Of a stretch of DNA of 34,848 nt, positions 25,521 through 34,210 are shown one piece after another (positions within the stretch are counted from its first letter, which is position 1; each line of letters opens with the position of its first letter). Under the pieces are notes generated by a model that was given only the letters and a program-made list of their open reading frames with translations, had not been told where the DNA came from and made no database searches. A program made the position numbers and the translations under genes. This stretch comes from Lachnospiraceae bacterium (GTDB lineage Bacteria; Bacillota; Clostridia; Lachnospirales; Lachnospiraceae), in assembly GCA_024685495.1 (NCBI GenBank), contig JAIKVT010000121.1, forward strand, positions 1-34,848, read 5' to 3'.

Positions 25521-25572
25521 AATGGTCTAAAATGAAAAAATTAGGCCAATTTAGACCAATTTTTAGACCATT
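25521..25572. repeat. 12-bp inverted repeat near the element's right end
   Basis: AATGGTCTAAAA (25521-25532) and TTTTAGACCATT (25561-25572) are exact complements separated by 28 bases. A further direct TTTAGACCA copy lies at about 25550-25558. Placed just past the integrase stop, these are candidate arm-type binding sites or the element end. The exact crossover site cannot be told without the left end. Confidence 0.5.
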
Positions 25573-25662
25573 TGAAGGACGAAATAGGCTGAGATAAGCC
25601 GAGAAATGCCGAACAACGGTCATTTGACCAAAATTCCGAAAACCTTGAAAAAAGGCTAATAT

Positions 25663-25693
25663 CCGAGATAAATCCGGGATAAACCGAGATAAA
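25663..25693 (+). repeat. three tandem CCGRGATAAA units before the phosphatase gene
   Basis: CCGAGATAAA, CCGGGATAAA and CCGAGATAAA follow one another (first unit 11 bases, others 10). Related GCCGAGAAATG and GGCTGAGATAAG words occur at 25587-25610. They sit between the integrase boundary and the ribosome binding site of the next gene and may be the chromosomal attachment region or a regulatory repeat. The stretch from 25450 to 25710 holds no gene. Confidence 0.5.
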
Positions 25694-25710
25694 ACAAGAG
25701 AGGAAAATGA

Positions 25711-26217
25711 ATGACTAGGATACTATTCATCTGCCACGGCAACATCTGTCGCTCGCCGATGGCGGAATTTGTTATGAAAGATATGGTGGAGAAGCTCGGG
25801 GTGCAGCAGGACTTTTATATCGAGTCGGCGGCGACGAGCACCGAGGAGATCTGGGGCCGTGAGGGTAACCCTATCTATCCGCCTGCCAAAGAGATGCTTA
25901 GGCGCCACGGAATCGGCAGGACTGCCTACACGGATTTTAGCGGCAAGCGGGCGCGCCAGATCACGAGAAGCGACTACGATAAGTACGATTACATCCTATG
26001 CGCCGATTCGAATAATATAAGAAATGTTAAGCGCATTACGGGCGAAGACTACGACGACAAGATTAAGTTGATGCTCGATATTCCGAAGAGTACCGGCCGA
26101 AGCATCAGCGATCCGTGGTACACGGGAGACTTCGTTGCGGCGTATAATGATGTGCGTTATGGTTGCATTAATCTTCTGAATTATTTAGGATATAATACAG
26201 ACGCATTGTCTGATTAG
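25711..26217 (+). CDS. low-molecular-weight protein tyrosine phosphatase
   Basis: The 168-residue enzyme has the P-loop CHGNICRS (Cys8 to Arg14, the CX5R motif) and the general-acid motif SDPWYTGDF (Asp134). It removes phosphate from protein tyrosine or arginine. The AGAGAGGA site at 25697-25704 supports the start. This is the first ordinary chromosomal gene after the mobile element. The sequence looks intact and of normal length. Confidence 0.95.
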   Translation: MTRILFICHGNICRSPMAEFVMKDMVEKLGVQQDFYIESAATSTEEIWGREGNPIYPPAKEMLRRHGIGRTAYTDFSGKRARQITRSDYDKYDYILCADSNNIRNVKRITGEDYDDKIKLMLDIPKSTGRSISDPWYTGDFVAAYNDVRYGCINLLNYLGYNTDALSD

Positions 26218-26299
26218 ACTTCTTTGAAATGTGTCATTAATCGGACATATCTGTCTGATATGAAGTGAAAGGCGAAAGTCTAATATACGGAGGTAAACT

Positions 26300-27742
26300 A
26301 TGCTGGAGAATCTATACCCGAATGAGGTTTTTAAATATTTTGAAGAGATTTCTAACATACCGAGAGGTACATATAACGAGAAAGCAATCAGTGATTATCT
26401 TGTTGCATTTGCCAAGGAGAGAAATTTAGAAGTATATCAGGATGATTTATATAATGTCATAATATTTAAAGAGGCGAGCACAGGGTATGAAGACAGAGAG
26501 CCTATAATACTCCAAGGCCATATGGACATGGTATGCGAACAGGATTCCGATGTTAATAAGGATATGGCGACAGAGCCGATTGAACTTGAGATAGTTGACG
26601 GATTTGTTACTGCGAAGGGTACGACATTAGGCGGTGATGACGGAGTATTTGTGGCCTATGCTCTTGCAGTGCTAGACTCAGATTCTGTTAAGCATCCTAG
26701 GCTTGAAGTAGTATTTACCGCAAGCGAAGAAGACGGTATGGACGGTGCGAGTGGAATAGATTTATCCATGCTTCAAGGACGGAGACTTCTCAATATCGAT
26801 AATGAAGAGGAAGGGCTGATTACTGTTGGTTGCGCAGGCGGATGCAGGCTTAATATTACTTTGCCCGTTCTACGTAAAATGTGTAATTATGACTTGCTCG
26901 AAATCAATATATCCGGTCTTTTGGGAGGCCACTCAGGCTGCGATATTAATAAGGGAAGATTAAGCGCATATACTGCTCTTGACAGGTTAATTAGAAAGCT
27001 GGCTAATGGTGTAGATGTACGTTTGGTTGAATTCAAGACAGGCAATAAGATTAATGTTATATCCAACAGTGCAAGACTACTTATTGCGGTAAGTGATGTT
27101 AAGAAATGTAATGAGTTATTAGATGAGTTTATTAAGGAAATCGATACAGAATACGCCGGCATAGAGAAGGATATTAATATTGAATGTGCTACGGTTCAGG
27201 AAAATGGTGACAGTAAACTTACACCTTTAACTAAAGAATCGACAGATAATGTGATTTCGTTGTTGTCATCTGTTCATCAGGGCATTTACAGGATGAGTAG
27301 TGATATGGAAGGCGCTGTTGATACTTCAATCAACTGTGGAGTATGTACATTATCCGAGAAAGAACTTAGTATGAATGTTCTGGTTAGATCTCAAGTTGAT
27401 TCGAGTGCAGACGACTTAATTGATAGGGTACGATGGGTTGCAAATGGTCAGGGTGCAAAGTGTGAGATATTAGACAGATATCCCGCCTGGCAATATGTTA
27501 GGACTTCACCGCTTAGAGATAAGATGGTTGATATATACGGGGAAATGTTTGGCGTTGAAGCCAAGGTTGAGATAACACATGCAGGATTAGAATGCGGTTT
27601 TATTGCAGAGAAGATTAAGGGAATTGATGCAGTAGCCTTTGGACCTGATGTAAAAGATATCCACACAACGAAAGAGCGATTAGATATTGAATCAGCCGGT
27701 CGAATGTGGGATTATTTAATAAGAATATTAGAAGAGGCATAA
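26300..27742 (+). CDS. pepD: aminoacyl-histidine dipeptidase (PepD, M20C)
   Basis: The 480-residue metallopeptidase hydrolyses aminoacyl-histidine and other dipeptides in the cytoplasm. Metal and catalytic motifs are present: LQGHMDMV (His and Asp), GTTLGGDDGV, TASEEDGMDGASG (catalytic and metal Glu) and the late THAGLECG. The Met is preceded by ACGGAGG. Length and motif order are standard for M20C peptidases. It reads in the same direction as its neighbours. Confidence 0.95.
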   Translation: MLENLYPNEVFKYFEEISNIPRGTYNEKAISDYLVAFAKERNLEVYQDDLYNVIIFKEASTGYEDREPIILQGHMDMVCEQDSDVNKDMATEPIELEIVDGFVTAKGTTLGGDDGVFVAYALAVLDSDSVKHPRLEVVFTASEEDGMDGASGIDLSMLQGRRLLNIDNEEEGLITVGCAGGCRLNITLPVLRKMCNYDLLEINISGLLGGHSGCDINKGRLSAYTALDRLIRKLANGVDVRLVEFKTGNKINVISNSARLLIAVSDVKKCNELLDEFIKEIDTEYAGIEKDINIECATVQENGDSKLTPLTKESTDNVISLLSSVHQGIYRMSSDMEGAVDTSINCGVCTLSEKELSMNVLVRSQVDSSADDLIDRVRWVANGQGAKCEILDRYPAWQYVRTSPLRDKMVDIYGEMFGVEAKVEITHAGLECGFIAEKIKGIDAVAFGPDVKDIHTTKERLDIESAGRMWDYLIRILEEA

Positions 27743-27831
27743 TTTAAGTAAGGATTATAATTTCAATAAGGAGTATCGAAGAAGTATACTTTCAGCAAAT
27801 ATATTAGAAGAAGTATAATTTCAGAAAGGAG
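27727..27831 (+). repeat. repeated SD-containing segment between pepD and the next gene
   Basis: The pattern TAGAAGARGYATAATTT…AAGGA recurs three times: from 27727, from 27778 (GAAGAAGTATACTTTCAG) and from 27807 (GAAGAAGTATAATTTCAG). The last two are 29 bases apart with one mismatch. The final copy supplies the GAAAGGAGC ribosome binding site of the gene at 27837. It looks like a local tandem duplication of the end of pepD plus an SD. Confidence 0.55.
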
Positions 27832-27836
27832 CGCTT

Positions 27837-29222
27837 ATGTCTATAGTTGGTGCATTTATGGTGCCGCATCCACCGATGATAGTTCCGAGTGTCGGAAGGG
27901 GAAGTGAGAAGCAAATCGAGATGACAATTGCCGCTTATGAGAAGGTGGCAGATATGATTGCTAATCTTAAGCCCGAGACCATTATCATATCGAGTCCGCA
28001 TTCGATTATGTACTCGGATTACTTTCACATTTCACCGGGCAAAGGTGCAACGGGTTCCTTCTCAGACTTCGGCGCGGGAGATGTGAAGTTCAATATTGAT
28101 TATGATAAGACACTTTCTGATTATATAAGTAGGATGGCTAAGGAGCAGGATTTTCCTGCCGGCACGATGGGTGAAAGAGAGAGAAGACTTGATCATGGCA
28201 CGATGGTCCCCTTGTATTTTATCTTGAAGAAATATACACATTTTAAAGTTTTAAGAACAGGGTTGTCGGGACTCGACCTTATGACTCATTATCAATACGG
28301 CATGATGATTAAAAAGGCTGTAGAAGATTTAGATAAGCGTGTTGTATATGTGGCGAGCGGAGATTTGTCGCATAAATTGCAAGACTACGGACCTTACGGA
28401 TTTGCCAAAGAGGGACCTGAATATGACAAGCGAATAATGGAGGTTTGCTCATCGGGGCAGTTCGACAGACTCTTTGATTTCGATGAGAATTTTTGTGATA
28501 AAGCATCGGAGTGCGGTCATCGCTCATTTGTAATTATGGCGGGTGCGCTCGACGGTGTTAAGGTAGAGGCCGAGCAGTTGTCGCACGAGGATGTGACGGG
28601 AGTCGGATACGGCATATGCACATTTATTCCGAAGGGGCCTGATGAGAGCCGTCATTTTTTGGATGACGTACTTCGAAAGGAAGAAGATAAATTGAATGAT
28701 ATAAGAGCAAAGTCGGACGACTACGTTAAGCTTGCGAGGACATCGCTTGAATATTTTGTTAAGAATAAAAGGGCAGTTGATATGCCTGATTGGGTGCCTG
28801 ATGAGATATTAAACAGACGAGCGGGTGCATTCGTATCTGTCCATAAAAACGGACAGCTTAGAGGATGCATCGGAACCATTCTTGCAACACAGGATAATCT
28901 CGGTGAAGAGATTATTAACAACGCAATCAGTGCCGCTTCAAAAGATTATCGCTTTAATCCGATTACGGAAGATGAGTTGAAATGGCTTGATATCAGCGTT
29001 GATGTATTAAGCGAGCCTGAGAAAATTGCATCCAAAGACGAGCTCGATGTTAAACGCTACGGAGTCATTGTCGAGTCGGGCTATAAGAGGGGGCTTTTGC
29101 TTCCGGATCTTGACGGAGTAGATACTGTAGAAGATCAAATTGACATTGCAAGACAGAAAGCCGGAATCGCACCGGGAACTAAAGTACAATTATATAGATT
29201 TGAAGTTGTGAGACATTACTAG
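27837..29222 (+). CDS. AmmeMemoRadiSam system fusion protein (B + A)
   Basis: Residues 1 to about 265 form the MEMO1/LigB-like dioxygenase-fold part (AFMVPHPPMIVPSVGRG, SSPHSIMYSDY, GDLSHKL). Residues about 280-461 form the AMMECR1 part (GAFVSVHKNGQLRGCIGTI, AISAASKDYRFNPI). Both are AmmeMemoRadiSam system proteins, which go with a radical-SAM enzyme not seen in this window. Function is not established biochemically as far as I know. The fused arrangement is common in Clostridia. The C-terminal 11 codons are partly copied twice downstream. Confidence 0.9.
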   Translation: MSIVGAFMVPHPPMIVPSVGRGSEKQIEMTIAAYEKVADMIANLKPETIIISSPHSIMYSDYFHISPGKGATGSFSDFGAGDVKFNIDYDKTLSDYISRMAKEQDFPAGTMGERERRLDHGTMVPLYFILKKYTHFKVLRTGLSGLDLMTHYQYGMMIKKAVEDLDKRVVYVASGDLSHKLQDYGPYGFAKEGPEYDKRIMEVCSSGQFDRLFDFDENFCDKASECGHRSFVIMAGALDGVKVEAEQLSHEDVTGVGYGICTFIPKGPDESRHFLDDVLRKEEDKLNDIRAKSDDYVKLARTSLEYFVKNKRAVDMPDWVPDEILNRRAGAFVSVHKNGQLRGCIGTILATQDNLGEEIINNAISAASKDYRFNPITEDELKWLDISVDVLSEPEKIASKDELDVKRYGVIVESGYKRGLLLPDLDGVDTVEDQIDIARQKAGIAPGTKVQLYRFEVVRHY

Positions 29223-29288
29223 AGAATACAGATTAGAAGTTTGAGACATTACTAGAGAATACAGATTTGAAGTTTGAGACATTACTAA
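29190..29288 (+). repeat. three tandem copies of the 3' end of the preceding gene
   Basis: The end of the gene (GATTTGAAGTTGTGAGACATTACTAG) is followed by two further copies of a 33-base unit, AGAATACAGATT-GAAGTTTGAGACATTACTA, at 29223-29255 and 29256-29288, differing in only one or two bases. Each carries the ATTACTA stop region. The next gene starts 25 bases later. This points to tandem duplication by slippage or recombination and, as noncoding DNA, to a recent event. Confidence 0.85.
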
Positions 29289-29313
29289 GATGGTTTTTGG
29301 TTAGGAGGTTAGT

Positions 29314-30075
29314 ATGTTTTCAGAAGATTTTGAGAAGATGGGTAACGCCGCAGTTGCAAAACGCGACTTTCTTAAGAACAATTTTTTGGGATATTTCCTG
29401 CTGTCGATGCTTGCGGGAATGTTCATAGGATTCGGCGTGTTATTAGCATTTACCATAGGAGGACTCATGGACGGTGCACCGGTGACTAAAGTGCTTATGG
29501 GCGTGTCGTTCGGCGTGGCCTTATCACTTGTCGTTATGTGCGGAGCGGAGCTTTTTACGGGCAACAACCTCGTTATGACGGCGGGAGCTTTGATGCGTAA
29601 GACTTCGGTTTTAGATGCTGTCAAGCTATGGGTTGTGTGTTGGATTGGAAATGCGTGTGGTAGCGTACTTCTTGCAGTGATATATCATTTCACGGGGCTT
29701 GGAGACGGCAGCGCGGGCGAGTTCATGGCGAAGGCAGCCTTAGCTAAGATGTCAGCGGGACCGGTGGAACTTTTGTGTAGGGGCATCCTCTGTAACGTGC
29801 TTGTCTGTCTTGCCGTATGGGCGTCGTTCAGATTAAAATCAGAAGCCGGCAAGCTTATTATGATTTTCTGGTGCCTGTTCGCATTTATCACAACAGGCTT
29901 TGAACATAGCGTTGCGAACATGACGCTTCTTACGATAGGATTATTCAGACCGTGCGGAGTGGACTTGACCGTAGGCGGACTGTTCTATAATCTTTTGATT
30001 GTAACTCTTGGCAATATGATAGGTGCCATTTGCCTTGTTGCTGTGCCGTATTTCATTGGCCAGCGCAAGAAATAA
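29314..30075 (+). CDS. formate/nitrite-type (FNT) channel
   Basis: This 253-residue membrane protein has six predicted hydrophobic helices and the FNT signatures GAELFTGNNLV (about 71-81) and FEHSVANM (about 190-197, containing the conserved His). Family members pass formate, nitrite or hydrosulfide across the cytoplasmic membrane. Which substrate cannot be told from sequence; formate is the usual one in fermenting Clostridia. It starts after AGGAGG at 29304-29309. It is alone in its unit. Confidence 0.9.
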   Translation: MFSEDFEKMGNAAVAKRDFLKNNFLGYFLLSMLAGMFIGFGVLLAFTIGGLMDGAPVTKVLMGVSFGVALSLVVMCGAELFTGNNLVMTAGALMRKTSVLDAVKLWVVCWIGNACGSVLLAVIYHFTGLGDGSAGEFMAKAALAKMSAGPVELLCRGILCNVLVCLAVWASFRLKSEAGKLIMIFWCLFAFITTGFEHSVANMTLLTIGLFRPCGVDLTVGGLFYNLLIVTLGNMIGAICLVAVPYFIGQRKK

Positions 30076-30156
30076 CGCGTGTCGCGTATTGAGAATATAG
30101 CTCCAATATTGCTGCAAATTATGGTGGCAATTGAATTAGGTGTTTAAGGAGACATG

Positions 30157-31176
30157 ATGAGAAATAATATTGTTGTTGTGGACGACGATCCTGTAATTTT
30201 ACAAAGCGCATGGAACATTCTTAGTAAAGCCGGAATGAAGACGACCGTGCTAAGATCGGGAAGGCAGCTTCTTGACTATATCGAAGATAAGCCGCTTCCT
30301 GACTTGATTCTTCTTGATATTATGATGCCGAAGATGAATGGTTTCGAAGTTATGAATGAGCTTAAGAAGACTAAGGCAAAAGATGTTCCCGTAATTTTTC
30401 TTACCGCGAGGGATGATGAGCGCTCGGAAGAAGAAGGACTGTCATACGGTGCGATGGATTACATAAGAAAGCCGTTTGTTGCAGGGGTGTTAATCTTAAG
30501 AGTTAAGAATGCGGTCGAACTTATCAGGCTTCAGCGAAATCTCGAGGAAGAGGTTAGGATTAAGACTAAGGAAAATGAGCAGCTTTTTCTTCATGTCGTA
30601 AGTTCACTTGCAGCGGCAATCGATGCTAAGGATGCTTATACTAACGGCCACTCTAGGAGGGTTGCCGAGTATTCGAGGGAAATCGCGAAGAGGTACGGAT
30701 ATAATGAGACGCAACAGCAAAAGATTTATATGATGGGAATTTTGCACGATGTCGGCAAGATTGGTGTGCCCGACGAAGTTATTAATAAGCCCGGCAAATT
30801 GAATGATGAAGAATTTGCACAGATTAAGAAGCATCCCGTTATGGGCGGTGAGATATTAGATAACATTACCGAGATGCCGGAGATTGCTGATGGAGCGAGA
30901 TGGCATCATGAGAAATACGCAGGCAACGGTTATCCCGACGGCCTGAAGGGCGAAGATATTCCGGAGGTTGCAAGAATAATCGCAGTTGCCGATGCGTATG
31001 ATGCGATGACGAGTAACAGAAGCTATCGCAAGGTTATGCCGCAGTCGAAGGTTAGACAGGAACTTGTTGACGGAAGAGGAACGCAATTCGATCCTAAGTT
31101 CGCCGACATCATGATATCCATGATAGATGATGATAAAGATTACGAGATGGTTGGTGGTGGAAAATGTGATAAGTAA
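30157..31176 (+). CDS. response regulator with HD-GYP phosphodiesterase domain
   Basis: The 339-residue protein has a receiver domain (about 1-120; phosphoacceptor Asp in LILLDIMMPKMNGFEV near residue 54, VVVDDDP at the start, and FLTARDD, then RKPF), a short coiled linker, and an HD-GYP domain (GHSRRVAEYS, LHDVGKIGVPDEV, HHEKYAGNGYPDGLKGE). HD-GYP enzymes degrade cyclic di-GMP, so it lowers that messenger when phosphorylated. The second of two consecutive ATGs (30157) suits the AGGAG at 30147-30151 better than 30154. The partner kinase is not in the window. Confidence 0.92.
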   Translation: MRNNIVVVDDDPVILQSAWNILSKAGMKTTVLRSGRQLLDYIEDKPLPDLILLDIMMPKMNGFEVMNELKKTKAKDVPVIFLTARDDERSEEEGLSYGAMDYIRKPFVAGVLILRVKNAVELIRLQRNLEEEVRIKTKENEQLFLHVVSSLAAAIDAKDAYTNGHSRRVAEYSREIAKRYGYNETQQQKIYMMGILHDVGKIGVPDEVINKPGKLNDEEFAQIKKHPVMGGEILDNITEMPEIADGARWHHEKYAGNGYPDGLKGEDIPEVARIIAVADAYDAMTSNRSYRKVMPQSKVRQELVDGRGTQFDPKFADIMISMIDDDKDYEMVGGGKCDK

Positions 31177-31181
31177 CATAT

Positions 31182-31208
31182 AAAAAATAGTCATAACGAC
31201 TATTTTTT
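31182..31208. terminator. bidirectional terminator
   Basis: AAAAAATAGTC (31182-31192) and GACTATTTTTT (31198-31208) form an 11-bp stem with a 5-base loop. T tracts lie on both strands, so it serves both the HD-GYP gene (plus) and the converging DtxR-type gene (minus). The last codon of the minus-strand gene lies inside it. Confidence 0.8.
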
Positions 31209-31574
31209 ATTTAACTCATTCATATGATCTTTTATTGCTTGAAACGTCTTATCGCTTATATAGTGTTCGATTCGACACGCATCTTCTGTCGCTGTTTCTT
31301 CATCGACGCCAAGCTCTTTGAAGAATTCCGATAATACGGTGTGTCGCTCATATATATTAGTGGCGATTGATTGACCTTCTTTGGTAAGTTTGATAAACCC
31401 GTTGTCATCTGTAGTGATGAGTCCTTCTTTCTTGAGGACTCTGATGGCACGGCTTACTGACGGTTTGGAATATCCCATGTGCTCGCTTATATCTATTGAG
31501 CGAACATTATTAGATTTTTGAGACAGAACATGTATAGTCTCGATGTACATTTCCCCAGATTCTTTAAGTGCCAT
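31200..31574 (-). CDS. DtxR/MntR-type metal-dependent repressor
   Basis: The 124-residue protein has an N-terminal winged helix (VRSIDISEHMGYSKPSVSRA, IRVLKKEGLI) and a dimerization domain with the metal-binding pattern IYERHTVLSEFFKELGVDEE then DACRIEHYISDKTF, as in MntR and DtxR family regulators. Such proteins bind DNA with Mn(II) or Fe(II) and repress metal uptake genes. It lacks the SH3-like third domain, so MntR-like size. The SD AAAGGAG lies on the minus strand before ATG 31574. The targets are not visible nearby. Confidence 0.88.
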   Translation of the reverse strand: MALKESGEMYIETIHVLSQKSNNVRSIDISEHMGYSKPSVSRAIRVLKKEGLITTDDNGFIKLTKEGQSIATNIYERHTVLSEFFKELGVDEETATEDACRIEHYISDKTFQAIKDHMNELNKK

Positions 31575-31709
31575 TATTAGTCTCCTTTAACCCCTAGCAA
31601 TTATATTCAAGATGTATTTTTTATTCGGTAAAGTATTTCAAGTATATTATAAGGTAGTTTACCACATCGATATTTAAAATTCAATTATGCAAAAATAGTG
31701 TGTTATTAC

Positions 31710-31736
31710 TTGCAATAATACAAGATATAGTATAAA
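31710..31736 (+). promoter_or_regulatory. possible promoter of efp
   Basis: TTGCAA (31710-31715) and TATAAA (31731-31736) are 15 bases apart, which is short. GGAGGA at 31781 is the ribosome binding site. A weak or non-standard promoter is possible. No better match was found in the 200 bases between the divergent genes. Confidence 0.3.
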
Positions 31737-31793
31737 ATAAGGTAAGTTTATGAGTGTACTCATAGCAGCAGATTGTTTAAGGAGGATTTAACA

Positions 31794-32351
31794 ATGATTA
31801 CAGCTGGGGATTTCAGGAACGGTCTGACGGTAGAATACGATGGAAAGGTATGTCAGATTGTAGAATTTCAGCATGTTAAACCCGGTAAGGGTGCAGCATT
31901 TGTAAGAACTAAATTAAAAGATATTGTCAACGGAGGTGTTGTAGAGACTTCTTTCAGACCTACAGAGAAGTTTCCACAGGCACATATCGATCGTAAGGAT
32001 ATGCAATATCTGTATGCAGACGGAGATTTATACAATTTCATGGATGCAGAGACTTATGATCAGATTGCTTTATCAGCAGATGATATCGGTGATGCGCTTA
32101 AGTTCGTTAAGGAGAATGAGACATGTAAAGTTTGCTCATACAAGGGCAAGGTATTCTCAGTAGAACCTCCTATTACGGTAGAACTTGAGATTACAGAGAC
32201 AGAGCCCGGATTCAAGGGCGATACAGCTACCGGAGCAACAAAACCTGCTACAGTTGAGACAGGAGCCAACATCCTTGTTCCTCTATTTGTAGAGCAGGGT
32301 GATGTAGTTAAGATTGATACAAGAACCGGAGAGTATTTATCGAGGGTGTAA
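31794..32351 (+). CDS. efp: elongation factor P
   Basis: The 185-residue protein rescues ribosomes stalled at polyproline stretches. It is recognised from [18 protein letters not shown], the modification-loop region [18 protein letters not shown] with lysine at the loop tip (PGKGAA), and the C-terminal TGEYLSRV, which are typical. The ATG at 31794 is used because GGAGGA lies 8 bases upstream and the family starts there; an in-frame ATG at 31773 is earlier but has no SD. It starts a possible operon with the next two genes. Confidence 0.97.
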   Translation: MITAGDFRNGLTVEYDGKVCQIVEFQHVKPGKGAAFVRTKLKDIVNGGVVETSFRPTEKFPQAHIDRKDMQYLYADGDLYNFMDAETYDQIALSADDIGDALKFVKENETCKVCSYKGKVFSVEPPITVELEITETEPGFKGDTATGATKPATVETGANILVPLFVEQGDVVKIDTRTGEYLSRV

Positions 32352-32354
32352 AGT

Positions 32355-32576
32355 ATGGCGAAATTGAGAGATGAACCTCTATCACAGATTCTTCGAACGG
32401 AGCAGATTTATAATTTGTTTTATGAAGAATTTCAGAAAGAAGAATGGCTTGATGCCACTGTTTTACTTCAGTGCGATTGCAGTGCTGATGAATTAATTGA
32501 CGACGGCTCTGTGCCTAAGACAGTTATGCTTCGTATTGTTGATAGACTAGATGATCTTGATAGGGCGAATGCATGA
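32355..32576 (+). CDS. small unknown protein between efp and the transglycosylase
   Basis: The 73-residue acidic protein (LSQILRTEQIYNLFYEEFQK, then DGSVPKTVMLRIVDRLDDLD) is helical, with no recognised domain. It begins 4 bases after the efp stop and ends in a four-base overlap (ATGA) with the next gene. The tight spacing makes an operon of three genes very likely. GAGGG at 32342-32346 serves as a ribosome binding site. Function is unknown. Confidence 0.65.
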   Translation: MAKLRDEPLSQILRTEQIYNLFYEEFQKEEWLDATVLLQCDCSADELIDDGSVPKTVMLRIVDRLDDLDRANA

Positions 32577-33364
32577 AGATATCAGTAATAAATGATCAGG
32601 GAACAACTGTATATACAGAGACGGTTGAGAAGGCTGCGCCAAGCGCTGACTTTGCCAACACGCTTGCAGAAGAAGCGACTAAGTTAGCGGATCACTACAA
32701 CGGACTGAGTACCGCTAATGCAGATTCGAGGACGATGTCTCTAGAAGATATGCTTAACGAAGCAGCTGAGACATATAACATCGACGTCAATTTTCTTAAA
32801 GCCGTTGCTAAGTTAGAATCGGATTTTGATCCTGATTGTGTAAGTTCGGCGGGTGCTGTAGGAATTATGCAGATGTTACCGTCGACTGCTGAAGGACTCG
32901 GCGTTGAAGACATCTACGATCCGTATCAGAATATTATGGCCGGTGCCAAATATTTAAGACAGATGCTTGATCGATTCGACGGAGATTACGAGTTGGCATA
33001 TGCCGGATACAACGCAGGTCCCAATGCCGTGGCAAGAGCGGGAGGAATTCCCGATAACGGCGAGACGCCTAAGGCGGTAGCTCTTGTTATGGGCTATTAC
33101 AATAACGGCGTTGAAGTGCCGGATAGAGTTTATACAGTGAGTGCAGGCAGTTCGAGTGAGGTATCTGCTTCATCAGCTGAAGCCAGAGCCAAGGTGGCAG
33201 CGGAGTTAGCTGAGAAGCTTAAAGAATTTCCCAATCACACGTCATACGAGTTTTTTGTAGAAGAACTTCAGAAACAAGGCAATTCTACGACAGATACAGC
33301 TTATGAAAATTTATTAAGTCAGGCCAATCAGATAATCAGGCAGATGATTGAAGATGGCAATTAG
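32573..33364 (+). CDS. soluble lytic transglycosylase (SLT domain) without signal peptide
   Basis: The 263-residue protein contains an SLT domain (about 65-175) with the catalytic Glu82 in AKLESDFDPDCVSSAGAVGI and the later AYAGYNAGPNAV. These enzymes cut the glycan strands of peptidoglycan. The N-terminus (MKISVINDQGTTVYTETVEK) is not a secretion signal, so it may be exported by another route, for example with flagella, which is an inference. An acidic C-terminal helix follows. It overlaps the small upstream gene. Confidence 0.88.
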   Translation: MKISVINDQGTTVYTETVEKAAPSADFANTLAEEATKLADHYNGLSTANADSRTMSLEDMLNEAAETYNIDVNFLKAVAKLESDFDPDCVSSAGAVGIMQMLPSTAEGLGVEDIYDPYQNIMAGAKYLRQMLDRFDGDYELAYAGYNAGPNAVARAGGIPDNGETPKAVALVMGYYNNGVEVPDRVYTVSAGSSSEVSASSAEARAKVAAELAEKLKEFPNHTSYEFFVEELQKQGNSTTDTAYENLLSQANQIIRQMIEDGN

Positions 33365-33379
33365 TTTAAAATGATTATT

Positions 33380-33405
33380 TCGCCTTCATTATGAAGGCGA
33401 TTTTT
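33380..33405 (+). terminator. intrinsic terminator
   Basis: TCGCCTTC (33380-33387) pairs with GAAGGCGA (33393-33400), loop ATTAT, followed by T5 (33401-33405). This closes the efp-transglycosylase unit. Confidence 0.85.
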
Positions 33406-33442
33406 CTGCGATTAACAGAGTATTATTTTAGAGGTGATAGAA

Positions 33443-34210
33443 TTGAGAGATATTGATTATATTATTGATTTTGCGGCTCATTTCGGCCGGGAATTATTAT
33501 TCGCCGGCGCCAACTTAGAGAGAGCCAATAATACGATGGAGAGGATATGTAAGACATATTCGCTTCACGAGGTAAGTATCTTTTCGCTCAGCAGTAATAT
33601 TACATTAAGTGCCAAGACGGCAGACGGTGAGACTCATATTAGACAGGTGTCCGTTCCCGGTCCTGCAATCCATCTTACCAAGCTTACTAAGCTTAGCCGT
33701 TTAGCTAACAAAGTTTGCGAAGAGGCTCCCGAACCTAAGAAGCTGCAAGACATGTTGTATGAGGCCATCATGGTTCCTTCATATGGTACATGGATTGATA
33801 TGGGAGCATTTGTCCTCGCAATTACATGTCTTTGCCGTATATTTGGCGGAAATTGGCAGGAGCTTGTGGTGACGGCATTAGTTACCGTGATGGCGTATTG
33901 GATATCCCGCCCGCTTCGAAGAGCGAATCTTAACAGAATTATTATTAACATAACTAATATGTTTGCGGCAGCGTCAGTATTCTTCTTTACGACGTGGATT
34001 AATTTTACATCAGATATAATGTGTATGCTCACGGCGATATCGCTGATGTTCATTCCGGGTGTGCCACTCGTTAACTCAATGCGAAATATCTTATGTGGCA
34101 ACGAGATGAACGGTATACTTGAGTTTCTCAAAGTAGTCTTAGAGACGCTTACTATTTGTCTAGGCGTATTCATTGCATACGCTTTATTCGGGAGGTGGTA
34201 TACATGGTAG
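33443..34210 (+). CDS. threonine/serine exporter, N-terminal half (ThrE family)
   Basis: The 255-residue membrane protein begins with a cytoplasmic region (about 1-105; FGRELLFAGANLERANNTME), then five hydrophobic helices (IDMGAFVLAITCLCRI, ELVVTALVTVMAYWIS, NMFAAASVFFFTTWI, MCMLTAISLMFIPGVPLVNS, VLETLTICLGVFIAYALF). This is the ThrE/DUF1212 pattern. TTG at 33443 is preferred to GTG at 33434 because AGAGGTGAT itself (33430-33438) is the ribosome binding site. The gene overlaps its partner by 7 bases. Confidence 0.85.
   Translation: MRDIDYIIDFAAHFGRELLFAGANLERANNTMERICKTYSLHEVSIFSLSSNITLSAKTADGETHIRQVSVPGPAIHLTKLTKLSRLANKVCEEAPEPKKLQDMLYEAIMVPSYGTWIDMGAFVLAITCLCRIFGGNWQELVVTALVTVMAYWISRPLRRANLNRIIINITNMFAAASVFFFTTWINFTSDIMCMLTAISLMFIPGVPLVNSMRNILCGNEMNGILEFLKVVLETLTICLGVFIAYALFGRWYTW

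Noticed and set aside
25450-25710. tRNA gene as integration target
   Set aside because: No cloverleaf, anticodon stem or T-loop consensus can be found.
33634-34173. 179-codon minus-strand frame opposite the ThrE half
   Set aside because: It is a shadow of a membrane protein gene with good motifs and coupling.
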